The notes below the pieces were generated by a model that ran no database searches, was not told where the DNA came from, and was given only the letters and a program-made list of their open reading frames with translations. Of a DNA stretch of 64,000 bases, positions 53,053 through 61,525 are shown in pieces. The stretch is from Thermovenabulum sp049723235 (GTDB lineage: Bacteria; Bacillota; Thermosediminibacteria; Thermosediminibacterales; Thermosediminibacteraceae): the NCBI RefSeq assembly GCF_049723235.1, contig NZ_JBNARB010000001.1, forward strand, positions 62,001 to 126,000, written 5' to 3'. Position 1 is the stretch's first letter. Every line of letters begins with the position of its first letter. A program made the position numbers and the translations under genes.

Positions 53053-53916
53053 ATGCAAAAGAAAAAAATTGCGACCATTATTACCCTGTGTTTAGTTACC
53101 GCACTGATTTTATCCGCCTGCTCTGGTAGGGAGAAACAGGGTGAGCAGCAAAAGGTTACCGGAACGATAATTGCAGCAGGGTCTACCGCAATGCAGCCCT
53201 TAGTGGAAGAAGCGGCAAACCAGTTTATGGAAAAAAATCCGGGAATTCAGATTCAGGTGCAGGGTGGAGGAAGCGGAACGGGTCTTAAACTTGTGTCCGA
53301 TGGGACGGTTCAAATTGGAAACTCGGATGTGCCTGCAGAGGATAAGTTAGATAAGGAAAAAGCTAAGGAACTTGTACCGCATAAGGTATGCGTCGTTGGA
53401 TTTGCTGTAATAGTAAATCCAGCGGTTAAGGTGGATAATTTAACAAAAGACCAGCTCATCGGTATTTTTACAGGAAAAATTACAAACTGGAAAGAAGTAG
53501 GAGGAAATGACCTGAAAATAGTGGTGATAAATAGACCTGCGGGTTCTGGGACCAGGGCAACGTTTACAAAGTATGCCCTGGATGGCAGGGAAGAAACCCA
53601 GGGGATGGCTTTAACTCAGGATTCCTCAGGTACGGTAAAGAAAGCCGTTGCGGATACCCCCGGTGCCATAAGTTATATTGCCCTATCGTATGTGGACAGC
53701 AGTGTAAAAGTCGTGAAACTTAATGGAGTAGAACCTTCTAAGGAAAATATTGTAGAGGGTAAATACCCTGTCTGGTCCTATGAATATATGTACACTAAAG
53801 GGGAGGCTGCGGGAGCGGTAAAAACCTTTATCGACTATATGCTTGGTGATGAGGTAAAACCGATTATAGAAAAATTGGGGTATATACCGATAGGAGATAT
53901 GAAGGTCACAAGATGA
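53053..53916 (+). CDS. pstS: Phosphate ABC transporter, substrate-binding lipoprotein
   Basis: 287 residues. Signal ending in a lipobox (L-S-A-C), then the PBP fold with A-G-S-T-A-M-Q-P-L and G-G-G-S-G-T-G phosphate-binding stretches and N-R-P-A-G-S-G-T-R. ATG 53053 lies about nine bases behind GGAGGTG; the ATG 53035 adds a few residues without a site. Its own terminator separates it from pstC, so it can be made in excess. Confidence 0.93.
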   Translation: MQKKKIATIITLCLVTALILSACSGREKQGEQQKVTGTIIAAGSTAMQPLVEEAANQFMEKNPGIQIQVQGGGSGTGLKLVSDGTVQIGNSDVPAEDKLDKEKAKELVPHKVCVVGFAVIVNPAVKVDNLTKDQLIGIFTGKITNWKEVGGNDLKIVVINRPAGSGTRATFTKYALDGREETQGMALTQDSSGTVKKAVADTPGAISYIALSYVDSSVKVVKLNGVEPSKENIVEGKYPVWSYEYMYTKGEAAGAVKTFIDYMLGDEVKPIIEKLGYIPIGDMKVTR

Positions 53917-53918
53917 AC

Positions 53919-53948
53919 AAAAGCCGGGAATAAAAACCCGGCTTTTTT
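53919..53948 (+). terminator. Terminator after pstS
   Basis: AAAAGCCGGG, loop AATAAAAA, CCCGGCTTTTTT. The T-run joins the first PhoP hexamer of the next promoter. Confidence 0.9.
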
Positions 53949-53983
53949 AACATTTTCTTAACAGCGATTTAACATAATATAAA
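53947..53983 (+). promoter_or_regulatory. PhoP-type box and promoter of pstCA
   Basis: Three perfect TTAACA hexamers at 53947, 53958 and 53969, each 11 bp apart, followed by TATAAA (53978-53983). A second, stronger copy of the pattern before pstS. Confidence 0.85.
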
Positions 53984-54038
53984 TAGGAGAATGATATCCT
54001 TTATTTGAAAGTTAAAGATTTAAAAGGAGAATTCTTAT

Positions 54039-54914
54039 ATGAAACCGAAGATGATGGACAAATTGGGCAGTTTTTTTGCTTTTTTTTGCGCTTTGCTTTC
54101 GTTACTTATCACTATTTTCATTCTTGTGTTTATTTTTTATAAGGGTATTCGGACCTTTACGGTGGATAAAATATCCGTTTCCCATTTTCTTTTCAGCGCA
54201 AACTGGAATTTGGAAAATCAAAACGCACAGGCAGGAGCTCTTGCTTTTTTACTCGGTTCGATTTCGGTTTCTTTACTTGCTTTGCTTTTAAGCCTGCCTT
54301 TAAGTCTTGGACTTTCCATATTTGCTGCAGAAATTTCAAGAAAGATAGGGGAAAATTTCCTTCAACCAGTTGTGGAAATGTTTGCCGGAATTCCGTCGGT
54401 AGTTTACGGATGGATGGGCTTAAGCATCCTCGTACCTATTATTAGAAAAAGTTTCGGAGGCACAGGTTTTTCTCTACTTGCCGGGGGGATAGTACTTGGC
54501 ATCATGATTTTCCCCACCATTACAAGCATTTCGGTGGATTCCCTTAAAGCACTTCCCCCGGACCTCCGGGAAGCTTCTCTGGCCCTTGGAGCTACCCGGT
54601 GGCAGACCATTAAGTACGTTTTACTTCCTGCCGCCCTGCCGGGGATATTGACCGGGGTTGTCCTGGGATTGGCCAGAGCTTTCGGAGAAGCCCTGGCGGT
54701 GCAAATGGTAATAGGCAACAGTGTCAGGATACCCGATTCCTTAATTAATCCGGTACACACATTAACCAGCATTTTGACCATGGAGATGGGTAATACCACC
54801 TGGGGAACCCTCTGGAACGATGCCTTATGGTCCATTGCATTACTGTTATTGATGATTTCGCTTTTCTTTATCGGTTTAATCAGATTTTTTGCAAAAAGGA
54901 GGGTTTTCCGGTGA
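54039..54914 (+). CDS. pstC: Phosphate ABC transporter permease PstC
   Basis: 291 residues, six membrane helices. Cytoplasmic EAA loop L-R-E-A-S-L-A-L-G-A-T-R-W-Q-T and the helix start A-G-I-P-S-V-V-Y-G fit PstC. Overlaps pstA by four bases. Confidence 0.93.
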   Translation: MKPKMMDKLGSFFAFFCALLSLLITIFILVFIFYKGIRTFTVDKISVSHFLFSANWNLENQNAQAGALAFLLGSISVSLLALLLSLPLSLGLSIFAAEISRKIGENFLQPVVEMFAGIPSVVYGWMGLSILVPIIRKSFGGTGFSLLAGGIVLGIMIFPTITSISVDSLKALPPDLREASLALGATRWQTIKYVLLPAALPGILTGVVLGLARAFGEALAVQMVIGNSVRIPDSLINPVHTLTSILTMEMGNTTWGTLWNDALWSIALLLLMISLFFIGLIRFFAKRRVFR

Positions 54915-55771
54915 GCCCTAAGTTAGAGGATAAATTAGCAACCTTTTTAATGTACATGCTGGCAGTACTTGCGGTGATGTTTTTACTGGCGATTACTTTC
55001 ATCCTTTTAAATGCGGGTTTAAGGGTAATAAATATCCACTTTTTGATATCCTCGCCCAAGGCCTTTCAAAGCGGCGGAGGAGTAGGGCCTCAAATAGTTA
55101 ATTCTTTTATGATTCTCTTTTTAACTCTCATATTTACTGTACCCATAGGAATAGGAGCGGGTATATACCTTTCAGAATTTGCTAAAAAAAATGCGATTAC
55201 GGGTATATTGAGGTTAAGTATTGAAACCCTTTCCAGCCTGCCTTCGGTTATAATAGGTCTTTTCGGGCTGCTGGTGTTTGTAACTACCTTTGGGTGGGGG
55301 TTTTCAATGATTTCAGGGGCTATGACCCTGACGGTGTTGAATTTGCCGGTGATGACAAGAATTACTGAAGAAGCATTCCGGGATGTTAAGAGGGATTTAA
55401 GGGAAGCAAGCCTTGCCCTGGGCGCGACCAGATGGCAAACAATAACCCGGGTGGTAATGGTATCGGCAATACCCAGGTTAATCACGGGTATAATTCTCGC
55501 TTCGGGAAGAATTTTTGGAGAAGCCGCTGCTCTTATTTTTACAGCAGGCATGACATCACCAAAATTAACCCCTGATAATTTCTTCAATATTTTCAGACCT
55601 GCGGAGACTTTGGCGGTTCATATATGGAAGGTTAATTCTGAAGGACTTGCCCCTGATGCCAGGCGCATTGCGGATGGTTCATCGGCTTTGTTAATTATTA
55701 TAATTATTGCGTTTAATTTTTTAGCGAGGGCTTTAACCCAAAAGTTGTATAAAAGGCTTACCGGTGCATAA
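54911..55771 (+). CDS. pstA: Phosphate ABC transporter permease PstA
   Basis: 286 residues. Same fold as PstC: G-I-G-A-G-I-Y-L-S-E-F, L-P-S-V-I-I-G-L-F and L-R-E-A-S-L-A-L-G-A-T-R-W-Q-T. Start GTG 54911 (GTGA overlap with pstC) lies eight bases behind AGGAGGG. A longer frame reaching 54827 only reads antecedent pstC codons. pstB and phoU do not follow: a terminator and an unrelated gene come next. Confidence 0.92.
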   Translation: MSPKLEDKLATFLMYMLAVLAVMFLLAITFILLNAGLRVINIHFLISSPKAFQSGGGVGPQIVNSFMILFLTLIFTVPIGIGAGIYLSEFAKKNAITGILRLSIETLSSLPSVIIGLFGLLVFVTTFGWGFSMISGAMTLTVLNLPVMTRITEEAFRDVKRDLREASLALGATRWQTITRVVMVSAIPRLITGIILASGRIFGEAAALIFTAGMTSPKLTPDNFFNIFRPAETLAVHIWKVNSEGLAPDARRIADGSSALLIIIIIAFNFLARALTQKLYKRLTGA

Positions 55772-55786
55772 ATTAATCCTTTTTTA

Positions 55787-55812
55787 GGACCCGATAAAGG
55801 GTCTTTTTTTAT
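55787..55812 (+). terminator. Terminator after pstA
   Basis: GGACCC, short loop, GGGTC then T7; it closes the pst operon without pstB. Confidence 0.8.
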
Positions 55813-55978
55813 TTAAAATGACATATAATTTAGATAAAGGCATATTATTTATAATAATTAATCTGTGAAAAGCAAAATGATATAGCATAATAAATGAAAA
55901 TAAGAACATAATCTATGCATATATAAAGTAAAATGATATAATAATTTTGTAATTATCAATAAAAACGGGGGGTCTTTA

Positions 55979-57064
55979 ATGTCAAGAATCACTTTTTCGG
56001 TAATAAAGGCGGATATCGGTGGATTTGTAGGTCACAGCAGTGTACATCCGGATTTATTGAAAACTGCAGAAAAATATTTAGGAGAGCAAGGAAAGGATTT
56101 GCTGATAGACTTTAAAGTAGCCCATGTGGGAGATGACATAAACTTGATAATGACCCATAAAAAGGGTGTGGACTGCGAAGAAGTACATAAACTTGCCTGG
56201 GAGACCTTTTTAGAGTGCACCCGATTAGCCAGGGAATATAAACTTTACGGAGCGGGACAGGATTTGCTTTCCGATTCCTTTTCGGGCAATATCAAAGGCA
56301 TGGGCCCGGGAGTGGCGGAAATGGAATTTGAGGAACGTCCCAGCGAACCCGTTATCGTCTTTATGGCGGATAAAACGGAACCGGGAGCCTGGAACTTGCC
56401 GCTTTATAAAATGTTCGCCGACCCCTTCAATACCATCGGACTTATAATAGACCCCAAAATGCACGACGGTTTTATTTTTGAAGTCATGGATACCGTCGAA
56501 AATAAACTAATGAAATTTTCCTGTCCTGAAGAAATATACGACCTTCTGGTTTTTCTGGGTGCTTTCAATAAGTATGCTGTAAAAGCGGTTTATAACAAAA
56601 AGGGAGAACCGGCGGCAGCATCTTCAACACAGAGGATGAACCTTATGGCGGGAAGGTATGTGGGGAAAGACGATCCGGTGATGATAGTCAGGTGTCAAAA
56701 CGGTTTTCCGGCTGTAGGAGAGGCTTTAGAGCCCTTTGCCAATCCTCACTTAGTTTCCGGATGGATGAGGGGGTCTCATTTTGGACCGCTAATGCCCGTA
56801 TCCCTTGAGGATGCGACGCCCACGCGTTTTGATGGACCGCCGAGGGTAGTAGCTCTGGGATTTCAGCTGTCTAACGGAAAACTAATCGGGCCTCAGGATT
56901 TCTTTGCGGATAAGGGTTTTGATAGAGCGCGTCAAAAGGCGCTGGAAATAGCGGATTATATGAGAAGCCATGGGCCCTTTGAACCTCACAGGCTTCCTTT
57001 GGATGAAATGGAATATACGACCCTTCCCCAGGTAATAGAAAAGTTTAGCAAAAAAAATATATAA
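55979..57064 (+). CDS. Bifunctional fructose-1,6-bisphosphate aldolase/phosphatase (type V)
   Basis: 361 residues, archaeal-type FBPA/P that makes fructose-6-phosphate from triose phosphates in one protein, thus driving gluconeogenesis. The N-terminus K-A-D-I-G-G-F-V-G-H, G-D-D-I-N-L and G-A-G-Q-D-L-L support it, as does P-A-V-G-E-A-L-E-P. Found in archaea and deep thermophilic bacteria. Single gene with its own terminator and a GGGGGG ribosome site. Confidence 0.93.
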   Translation: MSRITFSVIKADIGGFVGHSSVHPDLLKTAEKYLGEQGKDLLIDFKVAHVGDDINLIMTHKKGVDCEEVHKLAWETFLECTRLAREYKLYGAGQDLLSDSFSGNIKGMGPGVAEMEFEERPSEPVIVFMADKTEPGAWNLPLYKMFADPFNTIGLIIDPKMHDGFIFEVMDTVENKLMKFSCPEEIYDLLVFLGAFNKYAVKAVYNKKGEPAAASSTQRMNLMAGRYVGKDDPVMIVRCQNGFPAVGEALEPFANPHLVSGWMRGSHFGPLMPVSLEDATPTRFDGPPRVVALGFQLSNGKLIGPQDFFADKGFDRARQKALEIADYMRSHGPFEPHRLPLDEMEYTTLPQVIEKFSKKNI

Positions 57065-57087
57065 GGCCCGGGGAAGGGCTTTTTTTC
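57063..57087 (+). terminator. Terminator after the FBP aldolase/phosphatase gene
   Basis: AAGGCCC, loop GGGGA, AGGGCTT then T-run. Confidence 0.75.
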
Positions 57088-57418
57088 TCAAAAATTTTAT
57101 ATTGAAATAATCGGGGGAGGGAATATAATAGAATAAAAGAGTGAAAAAATATAATAAATATAAAAAAACCTTTTTAAATATAAATAGCGAAAATTATTCA
57201 GAAAATGCAAGTTGTTACAAAAATATCAAAAAAATTTTTTTATCAAATAATATAAAATAAGAAGGAAAATTCATTAAAGTGTAGAAAATATATATAATAT
57301 ACTGGGTAGTCCACTTTTTTAAAAATTTAATATAGAAAGAGGGGGGATGAGAGAAAAGACCTTTGGTAAAGAATTTTGTTCGAGCGCGAAAATCCTCAAT
57401 TAAAAGGGAGGTAAAACA
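57088..57418. other. AT-rich leader region of the NSS transporter gene
   Basis: About 330 bp. A weak promoter is possible: TTCATT (57270-57275), 17 bp, TATAAT (57293-57298). A short frame at 57347-57403 (18 codons) follows AGAGGGGGG but the spacing is only one or two bases. The true ribosome site of the transporter is AAGGGAGGT at 57404-57412. No known riboswitch was recognised. Confidence 0.5.
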
Positions 57419-58921
57419 ATGACAGAAAAGCGCGAAGAATGGGGTAGCCGAATAGGTTTTATTCTGGCTTCCATAGGTATGGCAGTGGGCACCGGTAACA
57501 TCTGGCGATTCCCACGAATGGTAGGTACCAACGATGGAGGAGCTTTCCTGGTGGCCTACCTGATAGCAAACTTAGTATGGTCTGCACCTTTAATCATGTT
57601 AGAACTTGTAATAGGTAAAAACACTCGGCTGGGGACAATCGGTGCCTTCAGGGACTTTATGGGAAGAAAATTCACCTGGATTGGCGCATGGATTGGGTTT
57701 ACGTGCGTTGCTATCATGTTTTATTATGCCGTCATTCTCGGATGGGCACTGAGGTATTTCGTATTTGCCCTTAGCGGTACTTTTAAGGTGGGAATGGATT
57801 CCGAAGCTCTGTGGAACAGCTTTATCAATAATCCCTCCCAGACGATATTATTTCAGTTTATTGCGGTTTTAATAGGCGGCTATATTGTTTACAGAGGAGT
57901 TCAGGGTGGACTTGAAGCCGCAAATAAAATAATGATTCCCGCACTTTTTGTCTCACTTTTAATTGCTGCCATCTGGGCTATTATGCAACCCGGATCTGCC
58001 CTTGGTTTACAGTACATGTTCGTGCCCAAGTGGTCATCCCTTGGCAACCCGAAGGTTTGGTTAAACGCCTTTGCCCAATCTTCCTGGTCTACCGGAGCAG
58101 GGTGGGCTCTTATGCTTACCTACGCTAACTACATGAGGGAAAAGGACGATATCGCTGTTAACAGTATGATGATAGTATTCGGAGATGCCTGCGGAGCAAT
58201 GCTCGGCGGTTTGGCGGTTCTTCCTACCGTATTTGCCCTTTCGGCAACTCCTCAGGCTGCTTTGGATGCATTAAAAGCTGGCAATACCGGTCTTACCTTC
58301 ATATACTTAGCAAAACTCTTCCCAACTATGCCCGGAGGTCAAATCGTAGCCGCTGTATTTTTCCTTGCCCTTTCTCTTGCAGCTTTGTCATCTCTGCTTC
58401 CTATGTTTGAAGTAGGGGTGAAGAACTTCATAGATGCCGGGTTTGACAGGAAAAAAGCAACTTTAATTGTCTCCATAGGTGGATTTATCCTGGGTATTCC
58501 ATCGGCTTACAGCGCAACATTCCTTGACAACCAGGACTGGGTATGGGGCGTTGGGCTATTAATCAGCGGTTTACTTTTTGCTATTGCAGCATATAGATAC
58601 GGAATTGAGAAAATTAGGACGGAGATCATCAATAAGTCCAGCGATATTTACGTTGGCCGCTGGTGGACTTACTGCATTGCTCTTTTCCCGGTTATGTTTG
58701 CAATACTCTTCGGCTGGTGGGTCGTGCAGGCAATCAGCTGGTATCCCAACAACTGGTGGAATCCCTTTGAGACCTTCAGCGTAGGCACTATGGTGGTGCA
58801 GTGGGTAATTTCTGCTATTGTCTGGTTAGCATTAAATAACTGGCTGGCGGATTGGATCAAAGCTAAGTCACCGTATATCGCCGTAGATGTTACAAAATCC
58901 GCTGCTAAGGAGGCGAAGTAA
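57419..58921 (+). CDS. Sodium-dependent NSS/SNF-family transporter (MetP-like)
   Basis: 500 residues, 11-12 helices of the LeuT fold. Start motif G-M-A-V-G-T-G-N-I-W-R-F-P is the signature of the family with the Na/substrate site in helix 1. It imports amino acids with sodium. Followed at once by a tiny membrane protein as for MetP/MetS methionine transporters, so methionine or alanine is plausible; the nearby methionine/MTA genes support this weakly. Confidence 0.93.
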   Translation: MTEKREEWGSRIGFILASIGMAVGTGNIWRFPRMVGTNDGGAFLVAYLIANLVWSAPLIMLELVIGKNTRLGTIGAFRDFMGRKFTWIGAWIGFTCVAIMFYYAVILGWALRYFVFALSGTFKVGMDSEALWNSFINNPSQTILFQFIAVLIGGYIVYRGVQGGLEAANKIMIPALFVSLLIAAIWAIMQPGSALGLQYMFVPKWSSLGNPKVWLNAFAQSSWSTGAGWALMLTYANYMREKDDIAVNSMMIVFGDACGAMLGGLAVLPTVFALSATPQAALDALKAGNTGLTFIYLAKLFPTMPGGQIVAAVFFLALSLAALSSLLPMFEVGVKNFIDAGFDRKKATLIVSIGGFILGIPSAYSATFLDNQDWVWGVGLLISGLLFAIAAYRYGIEKIRTEIINKSSDIYVGRWWTYCIALFPVMFAILFGWWVVQAISWYPNNWWNPFETFSVGTMVVQWVISAIVWLALNNWLADWIKAKSPYIAVDVTKSAAKEAK

Positions 58922-59026
58922 ATGAACGGCCAGACCGCATTCTGGATGATAGTGATGCTTTTAATTTACTTCGGAGGTTTTACTTTCTTCGCAAGCATTG
59001 CCTCAAAATCGGAAAGAAATAAATAA
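58922..59026 (+). CDS. MetS-like small subunit of the NSS transporter (34 aa)
   Basis: Short gene, 34 residues, one membrane helix (A-F-W-M-I-V-M-L-L-I-Y-F-G-G-F-T-F-F) with a charged C-terminal end K-S-E-R-N-K. It begins one base after the transporter stop with AAGGAGGCG as an excellent ribosome site. In other Gram-positives a small membrane subunit (MetS) is needed for activity or stability of the NSS protein. Confidence 0.8.
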   Translation: MNGQTAFWMIVMLLIYFGGFTFFASIASKSERNK

Positions 59027-59035
59027 AAAAAAACT

Positions 59036-59062
59036 GGGCCTCTTTTAAAGGAGGCCCTTTTT
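59036..59062 (+). terminator. Terminator after the NSS transporter operon
   Basis: GGGCCTC, loop TTTTAAAG, GAGGCCC then TTTTT. Confidence 0.92.
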
Positions 59063-59180
59063 GTATACCTTTCTTAAGATTTATTATATAATATATTTGC
59101 CAGATAAATTCTAAATGTTATCCCTTTTGAATAAATAATTCACAAAGGTCGGTAATTTATATTCAAAGGGGGTAAAGGCC

Positions 59181-59936
59181 TTGCCCAGAGTTAATGTCCT
59201 TTTTTTGGATGAGGCGTTAAGCGGGCAAAAAAGGCTTTTAAACAGGGCTCAGCACATTATAAATCTCCCAAATTTAAAAGGCGTAAGATATATGCTGGAA
59301 AAAAGCAAATTGGAAGAAATAAAAAATAAACTTGACCTGAAAATGCCGGGTATAGTCTACCTGGGGTCTGGAGATTTCCACCATTTTTCCAAGTTAATGA
59401 TAGAAATGACTCGAAAAAAACCCGTTCTCGTGCTGATTGACCACCATTCCGACATGTTTGAAAGTCCAGGAGAAGTCATTACATGCGGTTCCTGGGTAAG
59501 AGACCTGGTAAAGGAAAATAAAATAGAAAAGTGTGTGATAATAGGGTTAAATAGAAAGGATTATGAATTTTTTAGAAACAGCGAATATAAAAAAGTTTTT
59601 TTTATACCCGAAGATTTACCCCAGGAGGTAAGGATTTACTATTTAATGAAAGAACTTTCCGACCAGGATGCTCCGGTTTACATCAGCATAGATAAAGATG
59701 TATTATCAAAAGATTACGCAGCTACCAATTGGGATCAGGGCACCATGACCTTAGAAGAACTTTTAGAGATAATAGAAATCATTGCCAGGACCAAAAGACT
59801 TATCGGAGTTGATATTTGTGGGGAGTGGAAGCAGGCAACCGGTAATTACATATCGGGGATGCTTGATAAGGAAAAAATTTTAAAAAATGAAGAAAGTAAT
59901 CTAAGAATATTAGACAAACTTATAAAAGTATGGTAA
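59181..59936 (+). CDS. Arginase/agmatinase-family ureohydrolase-like protein
   Basis: 251 residues. Metal-ligand pattern of the family: the H of G-S-G-D-F-H-H, D-H-H-S-D (D-x-H-x-D) and I-D-K-D (D-x-D). The usual P-x-x-A-P-G-T-G-T-P loop is K-D-Y-A-A-T-N-W-D-Q-G-T, so the specificity loop differs. Binuclear Mn enzyme of unknown guanidino substrate; it may not be a real arginase. TTG start 59181 has AAAGGGGGT. It precedes the MTA phosphorylase gene by 47 bp. Confidence 0.75.
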   Translation: MPRVNVLFLDEALSGQKRLLNRAQHIINLPNLKGVRYMLEKSKLEEIKNKLDLKMPGIVYLGSGDFHHFSKLMIEMTRKKPVLVLIDHHSDMFESPGEVITCGSWVRDLVKENKIEKCVIIGLNRKDYEFFRNSEYKKVFFIPEDLPQEVRIYYLMKELSDQDAPVYISIDKDVLSKDYAATNWDQGTMTLEELLEIIEIIARTKRLIGVDICGEWKQATGNYISGMLDKEKILKNEESNLRILDKLIKVW

Positions 59937-59983
59937 AAAATTAATTATAAAGATGATTATACTATATTCGGGGAGGTAATAAT

Positions 59984-60787
59984 ATGGATATCCGTGCCGA
60001 TGTGGCGGTAATTGGAGGAACCGGGTTTTATGCTTTTCTGGATGATGTAAGGGAAATTACGGTAGAAACTCCTTATGGACCGCCCAGCGATAAAATTGCC
60101 ATTGCAAAAATTAAGGATAAAAACGTAGCTTTCCTGCCAAGACATGGCAAGGACCACAGGATTCCACCCCATATGATAAATTACAGGGCAAATATTTACG
60201 CATTAAAACAGCTCGGGGTAAAGAGAATACTGGGCCCCTGTGCCTCCGGCAGCCTACAGCCTCATGTAAAACCGGGAGATTTTGTTATTTGCGATCAATT
60301 TGTAAACAGGACCTGGGGCAGAAAAGATACTTTTTACGATGGACCGATAACCACCCATATTGGAGGGTCGGAACCCTACTGCCCGCAGCTAAGGAAAATA
60401 GCAATTGAAGTGGCAAAGGAAAAGGGTCTTCCTGTCCACGAAAGGGGCACCGTGGTGGTAGTTCAGGGACCGAGATTTTCCACAAAAGCTGAAAGCAAAG
60501 AATTTTCCAGCCATGGCTGGGAAGTAATTAATATGACCCAGTACCCGGAAGTAGTGCTTGCAAGAGAACTGGAAATTTGTTATGCTAATATCACCCTGGT
60601 TACGGACTACGACGTGGGGCTTGAAGGACATCCCGATATTGAACCTGTCAGCCATGAAATGGTGCTGAGAGTTTTTAATGAAAATATAGGTAAACTCAAA
60701 GATTTAATATACACTATTATCGAAAGGATTCCTGAAGAAAGGACCTGCAGGTGTAAGGATGAATTAAAACACGCCAGGATGAGCTGA
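59984..60787 (+). CDS. mtnP: S-methyl-5'-thioadenosine phosphorylase-like
   Basis: 267 residues, purine nucleoside phosphorylase fold. F-L-P-R-H-G-K-D-H-R-I-P-P-H-x-I-N-Y-R-A-N, G-P-C-A-S-G-S-L and N-M-T-Q-Y-P-E-V-V-L-A-R-E, T-D-Y-D-V-G are the family signatures. It phosphorolyses MTA to adenine and methylthioribose-1-phosphate; a bacterial MTA/inosine phosphorylase is the alternative. Neighbouring aldolase and metK support MTA salvage. Confidence 0.9.
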   Translation: MDIRADVAVIGGTGFYAFLDDVREITVETPYGPPSDKIAIAKIKDKNVAFLPRHGKDHRIPPHMINYRANIYALKQLGVKRILGPCASGSLQPHVKPGDFVICDQFVNRTWGRKDTFYDGPITTHIGGSEPYCPQLRKIAIEVAKEKGLPVHERGTVVVVQGPRFSTKAESKEFSSHGWEVINMTQYPEVVLARELEICYANITLVTDYDVGLEGHPDIEPVSHEMVLRVFNENIGKLKDLIYTIIERIPEERTCRCKDELKHARMS

Positions 60788-60815
60788 TAATAATCCGAGG
60801 AAGGTGTAAAATAAA

Positions 60816-61463
60816 ATGCTTCTTTTAAAAATAAAACAAATGGTGGTAGAATACGGAGAAAAGATAGTTAAAGAAGGCCTTGTGGTGGCGACCTGGGGGA
60901 ACATCAGCGCCAGAGAAGAGGGCGAGGATATCTTTGTAATAACCCCATCGGGAATGAACTATATGACCTTAGAACCAGAAGATATTGTAACGGTGGATAT
61001 CAACGGAAAGCAGGTTTGTCCGGGAAGGAAACCCTCGGTAGAGACGCCCCTTCATGCAGCCATATACAGGGCAAGACCGGATGTGGGAGCAATAATACAT
61101 ACACACAGCACCAATGCCAGTGCCTGTGCGGCGGCCAGGGTTGATATCCCGTGCATTATGGAAGATTTAGCTTCGATGGTGGGAGGCCCCGTCAAGGTCG
61201 CTGAATACGCCCTAACGGGTACAGAAAAACTTGCGGAAAATGCTGTAAAGGCGTTGGAGAACAGGAATGCGGTGCTTCTTGCAAATCACGGTGTAGTAAG
61301 CGTTGGGAGGAATTTAGAAGAAGCTTTTAAAATAAGCCTCCTGGTGGAAAAAGGTGCCGAGATTTTTCTAAAATCCCGGATTCTCGGCGGGCCGGTTTCC
61401 TTAGATGAAGAGGAGGTAAAATATTTAAGGGAATTCTATATTAAATCGTATGGGCAAAAATAA
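60816..61463 (+). CDS. Class II aldolase (FucA/AraD-like), probable methylthioribulose/deoxyribulose-phosphate aldolase
   Basis: 215 residues. Zn site: Glu76 (P-S-V-E-T-P-L-H), His95 and His97 (I-H-T-H-S), His158 (A-N-H-G). Acts on sugar phosphates; next to MTA phosphorylase, a role in the anaerobic DHAP shunt that recycles methylthioribose is a good guess. L-fuculose-1-phosphate aldolase is the classical alternative; an isomerase (mtnA) was not found in the window. Confidence 0.85.
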   Translation: MLLLKIKQMVVEYGEKIVKEGLVVATWGNISAREEGEDIFVITPSGMNYMTLEPEDIVTVDINGKQVCPGRKPSVETPLHAAIYRARPDVGAIIHTHSTNASACAAARVDIPCIMEDLASMVGGPVKVAEYALTGTEKLAENAVKALENRNAVLLANHGVVSVGRNLEEAFKISLLVEKGAEIFLKSRILGGPVSLDEEEVKYLREFYIKSYGQK

Positions 61464-61525
61464 AAAAATGTATTATAATTAGTTAGAATCATTTACCTTT
61501 TGCTGGTTTGAGGAAGGAGTACGAA

